Part shown: positions 7,255-14,497 of the stretch, piece by piece
Layout of the letters: each line of letters starts with the position of its first letter
Position numbering within the stretch: the stretch's first letter is position 1
Assembly (NCBI GenBank): GCA_031275035.1
Contig: JAISPH010000128.1
Location: forward strand, 1 to 21,835
Source: Treponema sp.
Lineage (GTDB): Bacteria; Spirochaetota; Spirochaetia; Treponematales; Breznakiellaceae
Reading direction: 5' to 3'
Length of the DNA: 21,835 nucleotides
Translations under genes and position numbers: made by a program
Notes under the pieces: generated by a model
The model's input: only the letters and a program-made list of their open reading frames with translations
Databases searched by the model: none
What the model was told of the DNA's origin: nothing

Positions 7255-8106
7255 ATGAAGCTTCTCTACATTGCCGAAATCGTAGGCAAGGCCGGACTCT
7301 ACTCTTTGAAAAAGGGGATAGGGGAGCTTAAACTGCGGGAAAAGCCCGATTTTATCATCGCCTGCGCCGACAGCGTTACCGGGGGGAACGGCCTGGGCCG
7401 GAACCATGCCGCCTATATCCATAAACTGGGGGTACAGACGCTTACCACCGGAGAATGTTGTTTTTACAAGAAGGATCTGACCGAAAATTTAGAGCATATC
7501 CCCTATGTTCTCCGGCCGGAGAACCTGAATCCCGGCGCTCCCGGTTTCGGCTCCCGGATTTATAAATGGGGAAATCATAAAATAGCCGTGGCGGTCCTCC
7601 TGGGTCAGAGCGGCTTCAGCAGGCTTCACGGGGAAAACCCCTTTGCCCGGCTGCCGGTTTTACTGGAACGGCTCAAGGCCGAAACCCCCTGCGTCGTCAT
7701 CGATTTTCATGCCGAGGCTACCGCCGAAAAGTACACCCTCTTTGCCCTGGCGAAGGGCCGCTGTTCCGCGGTAATCGGTTCCCACAACCGGGTCCAGACC
7801 GCCGACGAACGGGTGCTTCCCGGGGGAACCGCGGTCATCTGCGATGCGGGCCGTACCGGCAGCCAGGATTCGGTAGGGGGCAACGACCGGGAAGTCCGGG
7901 TCCAGGAATACCTTACGGGAATCCCCGACTGGACCCGGGAAGCCTGGGATCGCTGCGAACTCCAGGGGGTGCTGGTGGACATAGACTCCGGCGGCAAAGC
8001 CGAGGCCATACGGCGGCTGAGGATTCCCGTAAGCGGAGGCGGCAAAGCCGCAGCCGAACCGGGGGCGGAAAAATCCGGAGAGGAGGCCGGAGAAAACCAT
8101 GGATGA
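7255..8106 (+). CDS. YmdB-family metallophosphoesterase-like protein with altered metal ligands
   Basis: The product has 283 residues, close to the YmdB (TIGR00282) family, whose members are di-metal 2',3'-cyclic-nucleotide phosphodiesterases. The fold is plain: LLYIAEIVGKAG at the start, DFHAEATAEK at 150-159, GSHNRVQTADERVLPGGTA at 175-193, and DSVGG after it. Several usual ligands differ, though. The family Asp8 is Glu8, Glu39-Asn40 is Asp39-Ser40, the Asn67-His of GNHTWDK is Glu67-Cys68 in GECCFYK, and the last His of HTH is Arg179. His152 and His177 remain. The protein may therefore bind metal differently or have lost catalysis. The last 25 or so residues are low complexity. It overlaps the next gene by eight bases (7255-8106 versus 8099). 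Confidence 0.82.
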   Translation: MKLLYIAEIVGKAGLYSLKKGIGELKLREKPDFIIACADSVTGGNGLGRNHAAYIHKLGVQTLTTGECCFYKKDLTENLEHIPYVLRPENLNPGAPGFGSRIYKWGNHKIAVAVLLGQSGFSRLHGENPFARLPVLLERLKAETPCVVIDFHAEATAEKYTLFALAKGRCSAVIGSHNRVQTADERVLPGGTAVICDAGRTGSQDSVGGNDREVRVQEYLTGIPDWTREAWDRCELQGVLVDIDSGGKAEAIRRLRIPVSGGGKAAAEPGAEKSGEEAGENHG

Positions 8107-8557
8107 CTGCGGTCTATCCGAAACCGGCGTATTTATGGGCGGCGCTTCCTCCGAAACCGGCGTGTTTACCAAAAAGGCCCTGGTCCGGGAGATCAGGGGC
8201 GATCTGGTTACCCTGGAGCTGGACAAAGGCGAAGCCTGCTTTGGCTGCATGAACCGGCTCTGCCGTAAAAAGACGGGCCTGATACAGGCCGAAAACCGCA
8301 GCGGATTATCCCTCTCCCCGGGACAGGCCGTTACGGCCGCATTTCCCCTCCGCGGCGCCCTGGTTCAGGGGTTGGGAGCAATCCTCCCGCCGGTTCTGGG
8401 TTTTTTTGCAGGCTGCTTTATCCCCGCCGCCGGAGGCGCCGGAGAGGGCTGGCGCATAGGCGGAGGCCTTGCGGGTTTCTTCGCCGCCGCTTTCTTCCCC
8501 CTTGCCCGGAACATTTTCCGCAGACGGCCCCGGAGCGGCTGGCATATCATTGCCTGA
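8099..8557 (+). CDS. RseC/MucC-like (SoxR-reducing system) membrane protein
   Basis: The product has 152 residues and starts inside the end of the YmdB-like gene (overlapping ATGGATGA), so translation is probably coupled. It has the RseC/MucC layout: an N-terminal beta segment (ALVREIRGDLVTLEL), a Cys cluster CFGCMNRLC (Cys47, Cys50, Cys55), a segment ending in LSPGQAVTAAFP, then two membrane spans around residues 85-107 and 115-140. RseC proteins take part in envelope-stress signalling or in reducing SoxR, often with Rnf complexes. Here no Rnf or sigma-E gene is adjacent, so the role is open. The N-terminus contains a short duplicated SETGVF motif (residues 7-12 and 18-23). A second start at Met13 is possible. 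Confidence 0.72.
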   Translation: MDDCGLSETGVFMGGASSETGVFTKKALVREIRGDLVTLELDKGEACFGCMNRLCRKKTGLIQAENRSGLSLSPGQAVTAAFPLRGALVQGLGAILPPVLGFFAGCFIPAAGGAGEGWRIGGGLAGFFAAAFFPLARNIFRRRPRSGWHIIA

Positions 8558-8582
8558 CTAGCGGGACCCGCGGAACAGTCCG

Positions 8583-8632
8583 CCGGAGCCCGTCTCAATT
8601 ATCGCCGCGCCCCGTCTTTTTACGGCTCCGAA
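8583..8632. terminator. Weak hairpin between convergent rseC-like and msrC genes
   Basis: CGGAGCC followed by CGT pairs with AC followed by GGCTCCG across about 30 bases, with one bulge. It lies between two convergent stops. There is no clear T tract after the right arm, so this is only a possible terminator. Confidence 0.25.
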
Positions 8633-8636
8633 GGCG

Positions 8637-9134
8637 TTAACCCCGCTCCTCCATACGTTCAAGGAAGTCCCCTATGAGACGGCCGGTTTGGGTCAGGTAT
8701 TCCTCTTCCAGGGCGGAGAAGCGGTTCAGCCGGGGGCTGTCCAGATCCAGAACGCCGTACACGGCGCCCTTCCTGAACAGGGGGATCACCATCTCCGAGG
8801 CCGATGCGGAGTCGCAGGCGATATGTCCGGGGAACTGGCGGACATTACCTGCAATGACGGGCCTCCCCTCCTGTACGGCCCTGCCGCATATCCCCCGGCC
8901 TTCGCCGATCCGGGAGCAGGCGGGAAGCCCCTGGAAGGGTCCCAGCACCAGATCTTTTCCTTTAAGAATATAAAACCCCGCCCAGTTAATATCCTCAAGA
9001 CTGGCCTTAATGAGCGCCGAAATATTGGCCAGGGCGGCGATAATGTCCTCTTCGCCTTCAAGCATGGCCGCCGCCGTTTCCGTCATAAGGGCAAGATTCG
9101 CCCGGGGGTCCCCTTCCTTTTTTATCGTGAACAT
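8637..9134 (-). CDS. msrC: Free methionine-(R)-sulfoxide reductase
   Basis: The product has 165 residues and is a single GAF domain of the fRMsr (YebR/MsrC) type, which reduces free Met-R-sulfoxide using thioredoxin. The signature is complete: NWAGFYIL at 50-57, LVLGPFQGLPAC with Cys73, GRGICGRAV with Cys83, and FPGHIACDSASASEMVIPL with Cys107. These three Cys correspond to the resolving and catalytic set of the family. VYGVLDLDSPRLNRFS follows, as usual. It is a cytoplasmic oxidative-repair enzyme that fits an anaerobe exposed to occasional oxygen. It is divergent from the D-cysteine desulfhydrase-like gene, another sulfur amino-acid enzyme. No Shine-Dalgarno sequence precedes the ATG, and the putative -10 box is only a few bases upstream, so the transcript may be nearly leaderless. 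Confidence 0.92.
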   Translation of the reverse strand: MFTIKKEGDPRANLALMTETAAAMLEGEEDIIAALANISALIKASLEDINWAGFYILKGKDLVLGPFQGLPACSRIGEGRGICGRAVQEGRPVIAGNVRQFPGHIACDSASASEMVIPLFRKGAVYGVLDLDSPRLNRFSALEEEYLTQTGRLIGDFLERMEERG

Positions 9135-9139
9135 AACTC

Positions 9140-9169
9140 AATATACCACGGGGACGGTCCCCCTCCCAA
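9140..9169 (-). promoter_or_regulatory. Putative msrC promoter with a palindrome in the spacer
   Basis: Read on the minus strand, TTGGGA (9164-9169) and TATATT (9140-9145) are 18 bases apart. The spacer contains GGGGAC-C-GTCCCC, a perfect 13-base dyad at 9150-9162. A dyad between -35 and -10 recalls MerR-type operators, but this is an inference. Confidence 0.4.
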
Positions 9170-9208
9170 GCCCTTCTCAATACAACATTTCTCTGGTACC
9201 ATACCGTC

Positions 9209-10288
9209 ATGCGCAAACCCGCTGTGGATGTCCTGACCGCTGCGCTTGGCCGTCTGCCCCGGGTCAGGCTTGGCTGTTATCCCACCCCCCTGCACAGACT
9301 ATCCGGTCTTGAGGCGGCCCTTGGGTACAGCGGCATCTTCATCAAACGCGACGATCTTTCGGGACTGGGCCCCGGCGGAAACAAGCTCAGGAGCCTTGAG
9401 TTTTTGCTGGGCGAAGCCGTTGCGGGAGGAGCGGACCGCATCATCGTATCCGGGCCGGGCCAGTCCAACCTCTGCACGCTGACCGCCGCGGCCTGCGCCC
9501 GGCTTTCCCTTCCCTGCATCCTGATCCACAACTGTGCGGAAAGCGAACCCTGTACGGGGAACCTGCTCCTCAACCGCATCATGGGGGCGGAGTCCATTTT
9601 CCTGGGAGACGTGAGCGCCGGTGAGCGCCGTGCCTTTGAGGAAAAGTTCCGCGGTGAACTGGCGGAAAAGGGATTTAAACCCTATGTCATCCGCAACGGC
9701 GGTACCTCGGGCATGGGAGCTCTCGGCTACGCGGAAACCATTACCGAACTTTACCGCCAATGCGCCGGACAGGGTTTTGACATCGGTACGATCTTTGTTT
9801 CCGGGGGAAACGGCGGAATGGCCGCGGGGATCCTCTACGGCAATGCTGTGCTGGGGCGGCCTTTCCATATCTGCGTAATCAGCGTCGAAGACCGCCGGGA
9901 AGAATTGCGGGAACATATTGTCAAGACCATTGCCGGGGCGGAGCTTGCAGCGGAACTTCCGTTTCCCGGCGATCTCGAAGACCGCTGCGACATCGTGGAC
10001 GGCTACCGGGGAGAAGGCTGGGGGATCAACACCGCGGAGTGCGAAGCGGCGGTGCTGTCCTTTCCGGGCCGGGAGGGGATTTTCATCGAGCATGTGTACT
10101 CCGGCAAGGTTGTCGCCGGCATGGAAGATTATATCCGCAGGAGGAAAACGGAAGGCGGCGTCTGCTATCTGCACAGCGGGGGCTTCGGCTCTCTCTTCAG
10201 CCAGTTTGCAGATCCGCCGCGCCGGGATCGCTCCAAAGGAGGTAAAGGTCCACACGAAGAACGTAGATCCAAAGAGACTATAATTTGA
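9209..10288 (+). CDS. D-cysteine desulfhydrase / ACC deaminase-family PLP enzyme
   Basis: The product has 359 residues and is a fold-type II PLP enzyme. The family start is present (RLGCYPTPLHRLSGLEAALG), then the IKRDDLSGLGPGGNKLRSLEFL block, where Lys59 forms the Schiff base. SGPGQSNLCTLTAAAC follows, then the phosphate-binding SGGNGGMAAG near residue 195 and LHSGGFGSLF near the end. The family includes D-cysteine desulfhydrase (pyruvate, H2S and ammonia from D-Cys) and ACC deaminase. D-Cys or a related amino acid is more likely in an anaerobe, but substrate is not settled. The last 25 residues (after FADPPRRD) are charged and look unconserved. There is no obvious ribosome site. The next gene, an NhaC-type transporter, follows after 24 bases, which suggests a transport-plus-catabolism pair. 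Confidence 0.82.
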   Translation: MRKPAVDVLTAALGRLPRVRLGCYPTPLHRLSGLEAALGYSGIFIKRDDLSGLGPGGNKLRSLEFLLGEAVAGGADRIIVSGPGQSNLCTLTAAACARLSLPCILIHNCAESEPCTGNLLLNRIMGAESIFLGDVSAGERRAFEEKFRGELAEKGFKPYVIRNGGTSGMGALGYAETITELYRQCAGQGFDIGTIFVSGGNGGMAAGILYGNAVLGRPFHICVISVEDRREELREHIVKTIAGAELAAELPFPGDLEDRCDIVDGYRGEGWGINTAECEAAVLSFPGREGIFIEHVYSGKVVAGMEDYIRRRKTEGGVCYLHSGGFGSLFSQFADPPRRDRSKGGKGPHEERRSKETII

Positions 10289-10312
10289 GACTACATTTTG
10301 AAGGAGAGAAAT

Positions 10313-11743
10313 ATGAACTATGGAATTCTTTCGGTTTTGCCGCCGGTATTGGCCCTGTTTATTGCCATCAAGTGGCGGAAGATTTCCCTTGCCCTGCTGG
10401 TGGGAACCTTCCTCAGTCATCTTATTATCAGCAGGTGGAATCCCTTTACAGCGGTCAATGTAACCCTCGACGGCATTCTGGGGGTTTGGTCAAGCGCCGA
10501 TAATCTTAAAATATTCCTCTTCACCGCTCTTATGGGGGCCTTCGTCCTTTTGGTGCGCATTTCCGGCGGGGTTGACGGCTTCGTCAATTTTCTTACCGAA
10601 AAAAACAAAGCCGTCAAAAGCAAGCGGGCGGCCATGCTGCTTACCTACATCATAGGACTTATCATCTTCGTTGACGGCCTTTTGAGCATTATGTTTGCCG
10701 GAGTCGTTACCCGGTCCATCTCCGACAAGCTTAAGGTATCGCGGGAAAAACTGTCCTACATCTGCGATTCAACTTCGGCGCCGGTAAACGCAATTATCCC
10801 CCTTAATTCCTGGGGCGCCATGCTCATGGGACTTATCGGGTCCCAGATCGCCGCCGGCGTCATCTCGGGCGATCCCCTGCCCCTTCTTATGCGGAGCCTC
10901 CCCTTTCAGTTCTACTGCATCGTTACTCTGGTCTTTGTCTTTGTCATCATCATCACGGGCAAAGATTTCGGCGCAATGAAAAAGGCGGAACTGCGGGTTG
11001 AGCAGACGGGAAAGCTCTATGACGACGGAGTTATCCCGCTCCTCAACGACGAAGATTCGGGAGATATCCGCGCCGTCAAGGGAAAGGAAAAGAAGGGCAA
11101 CATGGCGATTCCCCTGGTTATTCTCATCGCGGGAACTTTCGCCGGGCTTCTGATCTCGGGAAAGGGGAATCTTACAAAGGGAGACGGAACCACTTCGATC
11201 CTCTATGCGATCATCATCACGCTGCTGTTCATGCTGATCTATTACCGGGCCCAGAAGCTTATGACCGCAAAGGAATTCGGCGGCTATGTCTTTAAGGGGG
11301 TAAGCAGCATGATCTCCCTAGTCGTCCTTCTGTCCCTTGCCTTCGCCATAGGCCGGGGAATTTCCGCCCTGGGAACGGGCAAATTCCTTGCCGGCCTAGT
11401 GGAGGGACGGATAAGCGGCGCCTTTGGGCCGGCGATCATCTTTATCCTCGGGGCGGTTATATCTTTCTGTACGGGAACGAGCTGGGGAACCTTTTCAATT
11501 ATGATGCCCATCGCCATTCCCATGGCGGTGTCGATGAATTCCAACATACTCCTCGCCATAGGAGCGGTAATTTCCGGGGGAATTTTCGGAGATCACTGCT
11601 CACCCATGTCGGACACGACGATACTTTCCTCCATGTCGGCGGGCACCGACCTGTACTCCCATGTCAGAACCCAGCTTCCCTATGCGCTTGTCTGCGCGGC
11701 GGGGGCGGCGGCGCTGTACATTATCTTTGGTTTTGCTTTATAG
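10313..11743 (+). CDS. NhaC-family Na+/H+ antiporter-type transporter
   Basis: The product has 476 residues from MNYGILSVLPP. The ATG at 10313 is chosen because AAGGAGAG lies at 10301-10308; an in-frame TTG at 10298 would put the ribosome site inside the gene. About a dozen hydrophobic spans are visible, broken by a charged loop near residues 210-260. The family signature GGIFGDHCSPMSDTTILSS sits near residue 430, with FVDGLLSIMFAG and NSWGAM earlier. NhaC proteins exchange Na+ for H+, and some relatives exchange organic acids or amino acids. Its tight link to the PLP enzyme suggests it may move that enzyme's amino-acid substrate or product. The transported solute is inference; the family call is firm. 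Confidence 0.88.
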   Translation: MNYGILSVLPPVLALFIAIKWRKISLALLVGTFLSHLIISRWNPFTAVNVTLDGILGVWSSADNLKIFLFTALMGAFVLLVRISGGVDGFVNFLTEKNKAVKSKRAAMLLTYIIGLIIFVDGLLSIMFAGVVTRSISDKLKVSREKLSYICDSTSAPVNAIIPLNSWGAMLMGLIGSQIAAGVISGDPLPLLMRSLPFQFYCIVTLVFVFVIIITGKDFGAMKKAELRVEQTGKLYDDGVIPLLNDEDSGDIRAVKGKEKKGNMAIPLVILIAGTFAGLLISGKGNLTKGDGTTSILYAIIITLLFMLIYYRAQKLMTAKEFGGYVFKGVSSMISLVVLLSLAFAIGRGISALGTGKFLAGLVEGRISGAFGPAIIFILGAVISFCTGTSWGTFSIMMPIAIPMAVSMNSNILLAIGAVISGGIFGDHCSPMSDTTILSSMSAGTDLYSHVRTQLPYALVCAAGAAALYIIFGFAL

Positions 11744-11783
11744 GCGGAAAAAAACCGGCGGGGCGGTCCCGGGAATCCGGTTT

Positions 11784-11849
11784 CGGGCTGGAGCTCCCGG
11801 GGCTGCTTGCGGCGACCGAAGGCGGCGCGTTTACGGATTCTCCAGCCCG
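11784..11849. repeat. Long-spaced inverted repeat after the NhaC-type gene
   Basis: CGGGCTGGAG at 11784-11793 and CTCCAGCCCG at 11840-11849 are perfect 10-base inverted arms, 46 bases apart. They lie between the convergent NhaC-type and lipoprotein genes. They may act in transcription ending or be a repeat remnant. No T tract is seen. Confidence 0.3.
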
Positions 11850-11882
11850 CAAAACTTCAGGCCGGACGCCGCGGATCCGCCG

Positions 11883-12881
11883 TCATCGGTCTGAATCTTC
11901 AAGCCAGGCGCCGAAAACCCACCCCTCCGCCGGCTGGGCGATGTAATACCACCGCGCCGTTTGGCCGTCGATGGTGAATTCGTCAACCGTTTCTTCAACG
12001 GCCCGGACTTCGGTAAATTCCGCCAGTTGCGTAATCACCCGGGATGAGACGTTTGGACTTTCACGGACATTCACATTGTCATCGGCCACCGTGAACCACG
12101 CCTCCGTTTTCCGGGCAGGAACCGCGGAACCGCCTCCGGCAAGGGCCCGGATGTCATCGGCAAAAATTGACTGGGGATAATCGTAAAGCGCCGATTCAAG
12201 CAGGGCCGCGCGGCGGTTCTGCTCCTGTTCCGGATTCAGCGCCTCGGCAGTCTGCAGCAGAATAGAGGACTGCACGTCCTGCTCGCTGTAGGAAACCGCG
12301 GCGGTCTTGATAAACAGATTTCTGCGGTATGTCTGACTCGCCGGATCATAGGCTTCTATCCGGACAAAGCCGTCTTTTTCGGTTTCGGGGAATACCCCCA
12401 GTACGGTCTTGCGGGACAAAACATAATCGGTGGCGTCAACATTTTTGGGGCTGCGGTAGAGATTCGCCTTTTCATCGGTCACAACGGCCAGCCCGCTGCC
12501 CAGCGTCAGCTGGAGCGCAAAAACCAGGCCCTCTTTGCCCGTATCCCGCCTGACCCGGTAGTAATCGTATACCCTGTTATCGTAACGGTTGGTCGCCTTC
12601 CTTGGTTCCGCCGACAGTAGCTGCAGTCTCTCGCCCATGGGAATCGCTTCGATCGCCTTGGTAACGTCCGTCTCGGCCCCCGTGTCCTTATTATCCTCAA
12701 TGGTATAGAGCCACATTCCAACGCGCAGCGTATAACCATAACCGGCCGCCGGGGTTTCCTGTTCCGGACCGGCAGTTTCCGCCGTTACCGCCGTCCCCGT
12801 CTGCGCCGGTTCCTCCTTTGAACAGCCCGCCGCCAGAAGAACGGCGCCCGCCAATAAAAAGAACAAAACCTGCCTGCCCAT
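11883..12881 (-). CDS. SH3-domain lipoprotein
   Basis: The product has 332 residues. The start at 12879-12881 is chosen because GGAGGAG lies eight bases ahead and because it begins a lipoprotein signal: MGRQVLFFLLAGAVLLAAGC with lipobox LAAG-Cys20. In-frame starts further upstream would add an implausible 39-residue leader. A Gln/Thr/Glu-rich linker follows. One SH3-like beta region spans about 45-130 (TLRVGMWLYTIED ... YYRVRRDTGKEGLVF). A C-terminal SH3b domain spans about 260-332 (VADDNVNVRESPNVSSRVITQL ... WYYIAQPAEGWVFGAWLE). Bacterial SH3b domains bind peptidoglycan or peptides, so it is probably an envelope-anchored lipoprotein. No enzymatic domain is seen. A palindromic repeat and possible promoter lie upstream. 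Confidence 0.85.
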   Translation of the reverse strand: MGRQVLFFLLAGAVLLAAGCSKEEPAQTGTAVTAETAGPEQETPAAGYGYTLRVGMWLYTIEDNKDTGAETDVTKAIEAIPMGERLQLLSAEPRKATNRYDNRVYDYYRVRRDTGKEGLVFALQLTLGSGLAVVTDEKANLYRSPKNVDATDYVLSRKTVLGVFPETEKDGFVRIEAYDPASQTYRRNLFIKTAAVSYSEQDVQSSILLQTAEALNPEQEQNRRAALLESALYDYPQSIFADDIRALAGGGSAVPARKTEAWFTVADDNVNVRESPNVSSRVITQLAEFTEVRAVEETVDEFTIDGQTARWYYIAQPAEGWVFGAWLEDSDR

Positions 12882-12916
12882 TTTCACACTCCTCCGGTTT
12901 CCCATTCGGGAAAAGC

Positions 12917-12937
12917 CTAATACCCCGCTGCGGCGGG
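12917..12937. repeat. REP-like palindromic element, copy 2
   Basis: CTAATACCCCGC followed by TGCG and GCGGG repeats the 12-base leader of the element at 2861 and forms a small GC hairpin (CCCGC / GCGGG). It lies about 40 bases upstream of the lipoprotein start, in its leader or promoter region. Confidence 0.4.
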
Positions 12938-13051
12938 TTTGGTCAGTGATAGGAAGTTTACCATAAAAAATGTCCAAAAACAACATACAAGGATACAAGG
13001 TTTACGGATTTTAGCCGCTTCCCGGAGATTTGTTTCATATATTTCACCTGC

Positions 13052-13080
13052 TTCACCGCGGCCTCAAAATATAGTATATT
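13052..13080 (+). promoter_or_regulatory. Likely sigma-70-type promoter of the Hsp20 gene
   Basis: TTCACC at 13052-13057 and TATATT at 13075-13080 are separated by 17 bases. The predicted start near 13087 gives an untranslated leader of about 250 bases. No CIRCE-type inverted repeat is visible nearby. Confidence 0.45.
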
Positions 13081-13090
13081 TGCAGGGAAG

Positions 13091-13325
13091 GTACGGCCCA
13101 GGCCGTACACTGCCGGATCGCCGTCAGGGGTCCGGGCTCTCCCGGAATGCCGAAAGGGTTCCGGCGATGGTTCTCCCCGCCCCAGGGCGCCGCCTCAGGG
13201 TGTGTGGAGTCTCCCCCGCATACGGGTTTGCGGCAGCGCGGAAACGATGTTTCCGGCGCCTGCCGGTACCGGCCCGCCGCGGATCAAGCCTTCCCCAGGG
13301 GAAGGAGCCGGGCCGGAAGGCCGGC
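13091..13325 (+). promoter_or_regulatory. Hairpin-packed 5' leader of the Hsp20 gene
   Basis: This leader holds many near-perfect hairpins in series: GTACGGCC/GGCCGTAC (13091-13108); TCCGGG/CCCGGA (13131-13146), which competes with CCGGAA/TTCCGG (13142-13164); ATCGCCG (13117-13123) pairing with CGGCGAT (13162-13168); GGAAAC/GTTTCC (13240-13254); GCCGGTACCGGC (13262-13273); CCTTCCCC/GGGGAAGG (13289-13305); and a GGCC/GGCC stem with a GGAA tetraloop (13311-13322) ending just before the ribosome site AAAGGAG at 13326-13332. A heat-responsive or other structured leader is plausible, but no arm clearly masks the ribosome site. Confidence 0.45.
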
Positions 13326-13337
13326 AAAGGAGCCTGT

Positions 13338-13868
13338 ATGAAAGGCGCACAGGGTTATACGGATCTGGGACTTGTCTTCGATGAGATCTTCGAAGCGGCC
13401 AGAAATTTCAGCGACGAGTTCCAGCGGAACCTTGGCCGTTTTGGATCGGGGGGACCGGCCTCCCCTCCCCGGGGAGGTTTCGGCGAAAACATCGACTACT
13501 ATCCGAATTATTCCTACCCGCCAATGAATGTATATATGACCCAGGAGTGCAGCCTCGTCTTCGAGTTTGCCCTGGCAGGGTTCAGCGAAAAGGATGTCAG
13601 CCTCTCCTTTCAGGGGGATTACATGCTGTTCTCCGCAGCCACGCCGGAGGACACCGGCGCAGGCCCCGCGGATGAAAATGTCCGCTACTTCAAACGCCGC
13701 CTCAAATTAAAAAACATTGAAAGGCAGAAGTACTATGTCCCCCTGGACAAATACGCCCAGGAAAAGGTAAAGGCGGTGTTTAAAAACGGCATCCTCAGGG
13801 TAATCGTACCCCCCAAAGACGAACCGGATCAAAGCGGGATAAAGATCGAAATCGTAAGCGGCGATTAG
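13338..13868 (+). CDS. Small heat shock protein (Hsp20/alpha-crystallin)
   Basis: The product has 176 residues from an ATG six bases after AAAGGAG (13326-13332). The frame is open upstream for 133 codons, but that part is Arg/Pro-rich and lies in a hairpin-packed leader, so the inner start is right. Residues 1-60 form a variable N-terminal arm (FDEIFEAARNFSDEFQR, then a Gly/Pro-rich linker). Residues 62-160 form the alpha-crystallin domain: VYMTQECSLVFEFALAGFSEKDVSL, then KRRLKLKN and the conserved VFKNGILRVIVPP. A short C-terminal tail (GIKIEIVSGD) follows, with an I-x-I/V motif that usually docks subunits. It is an ATP-independent holdase chaperone. It stands alone, with its own promoter and an unusual leader. 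Confidence 0.92.
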   Translation: MKGAQGYTDLGLVFDEIFEAARNFSDEFQRNLGRFGSGGPASPPRGGFGENIDYYPNYSYPPMNVYMTQECSLVFEFALAGFSEKDVSLSFQGDYMLFSAATPEDTGAGPADENVRYFKRRLKLKNIERQKYYVPLDKYAQEKVKAVFKNGILRVIVPPKDEPDQSGIKIEIVSGD

Positions 13869-13930
13869 GCAGGGCAGGGAATCTCTGTACATGTCGAAGG
13901 TTTTGGAGCTTCCCTGTAAGGAGTCCGGCA

Positions 13931-14245
13931 TGAAAAATATGATGTAGTTCCATGGCAAGGGTTACGCCCGGAAAGGCCGGGTCCGGGCCGCGGCCCTTGC
14001 CTCATGGGCGTTTATCGCGTATGTGGGGCGCTTTTTTTATACCCCGGATTTTAAGCGGATTCGGGATTGGCGTTACCCTGGCGGCGCTCATTCCCTCTTT
14101 AGTATGCTGGACCGCGCTGCTCATACGCTGCAAAAGGCGCATTGTCCCCGTCATCCGGGCTATAGAAAACATCATGCCCGGCAAACCGCCCTTTTCCCCT
14201 CCCCAATCGAAGGAATATAACAACTATTTTGACGCCCGTTACTAA
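13931..14245 (+). pseudogene. Possible broken small membrane-protein gene
   Basis: A good ribosome site (AAGGAG) and ATG at 13931 give only MKNMM before TAG at 13946-13948. The same frame then continues with RAAALASWAFIAYVGRFF. Across a run of seven T near 14031, a neighbouring frame gives RILSGFGIGVTLAALIPSLV followed by CWTALLIRCKRRIVPVIRAI and ends at TAA 14243-14245. Together this looks like a small one- or two-span membrane protein with one nonsense and one frameshift change. The second frame alone is open from ATG 13952 (97 residues) and could instead be the real gene, although its first 25 residues look random. No family is recognised. Confidence 0.35.
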
Positions 14246-14303
14246 ACCGGCCGGGGTCCTGGATGAGCCTCCCCGCCCTGAAACTCGCACGCGAAAGTGT
14301 GCA

Positions 14304-14434
14304 GAGGGTATTAAGACCCCGCTGCGAATGAGCCTCCGCGGGGCAAGCGCGGACCTCTGGTCCGATGCGGTATCTGAAACTTAGAGCTGTTTTTGGATCG
14401 GAGGCTCGTTCGAGAGGAAATTTATTATACCCTC
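14304..14434. repeat. Nested structured element, copy 1 of the GCAAGCGCG motif
   Basis: The outer arms GAGGGTAT (14304-14311) and ATACCCTC (14427-14434) enclose CCCCGC/GCGGGG (14317-14343) and CGGACC-TCT-GGTCCG (14350-14364). In addition, GAGCCTCC (14330-14337), in the loop of the CCCCGC stem, can pair with GGAGGCTC (14400-14407), giving a pseudoknot-like layout. GAGCCTCC also occurs once more just upstream at 14265-14272. Strand and function are unknown: structured RNA or a palindromic intergenic repeat. Confidence 0.45.
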
Positions 14435-14497
14435 CCCCGCGAACTGGTGAGCGGGTTCTTGGGTTTAATACCAAATTATTGTAAGTGTTGCGTTGTG

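Noticed and set aside
10256..10284. Internal promoter (TATAAT) before the NhaC-type gene
   Set aside because: No -35-like box lies at the right distance, and the genes are only 24 bases apart, so co-transcription is simpler.
12939..13337. In-frame upstream extension of the Hsp20 gene by 133 codons
   Set aside because: It is Arg/Pro-rich, crosses the predicted promoter and hairpin leader, and a good ribosome site marks the inner ATG.
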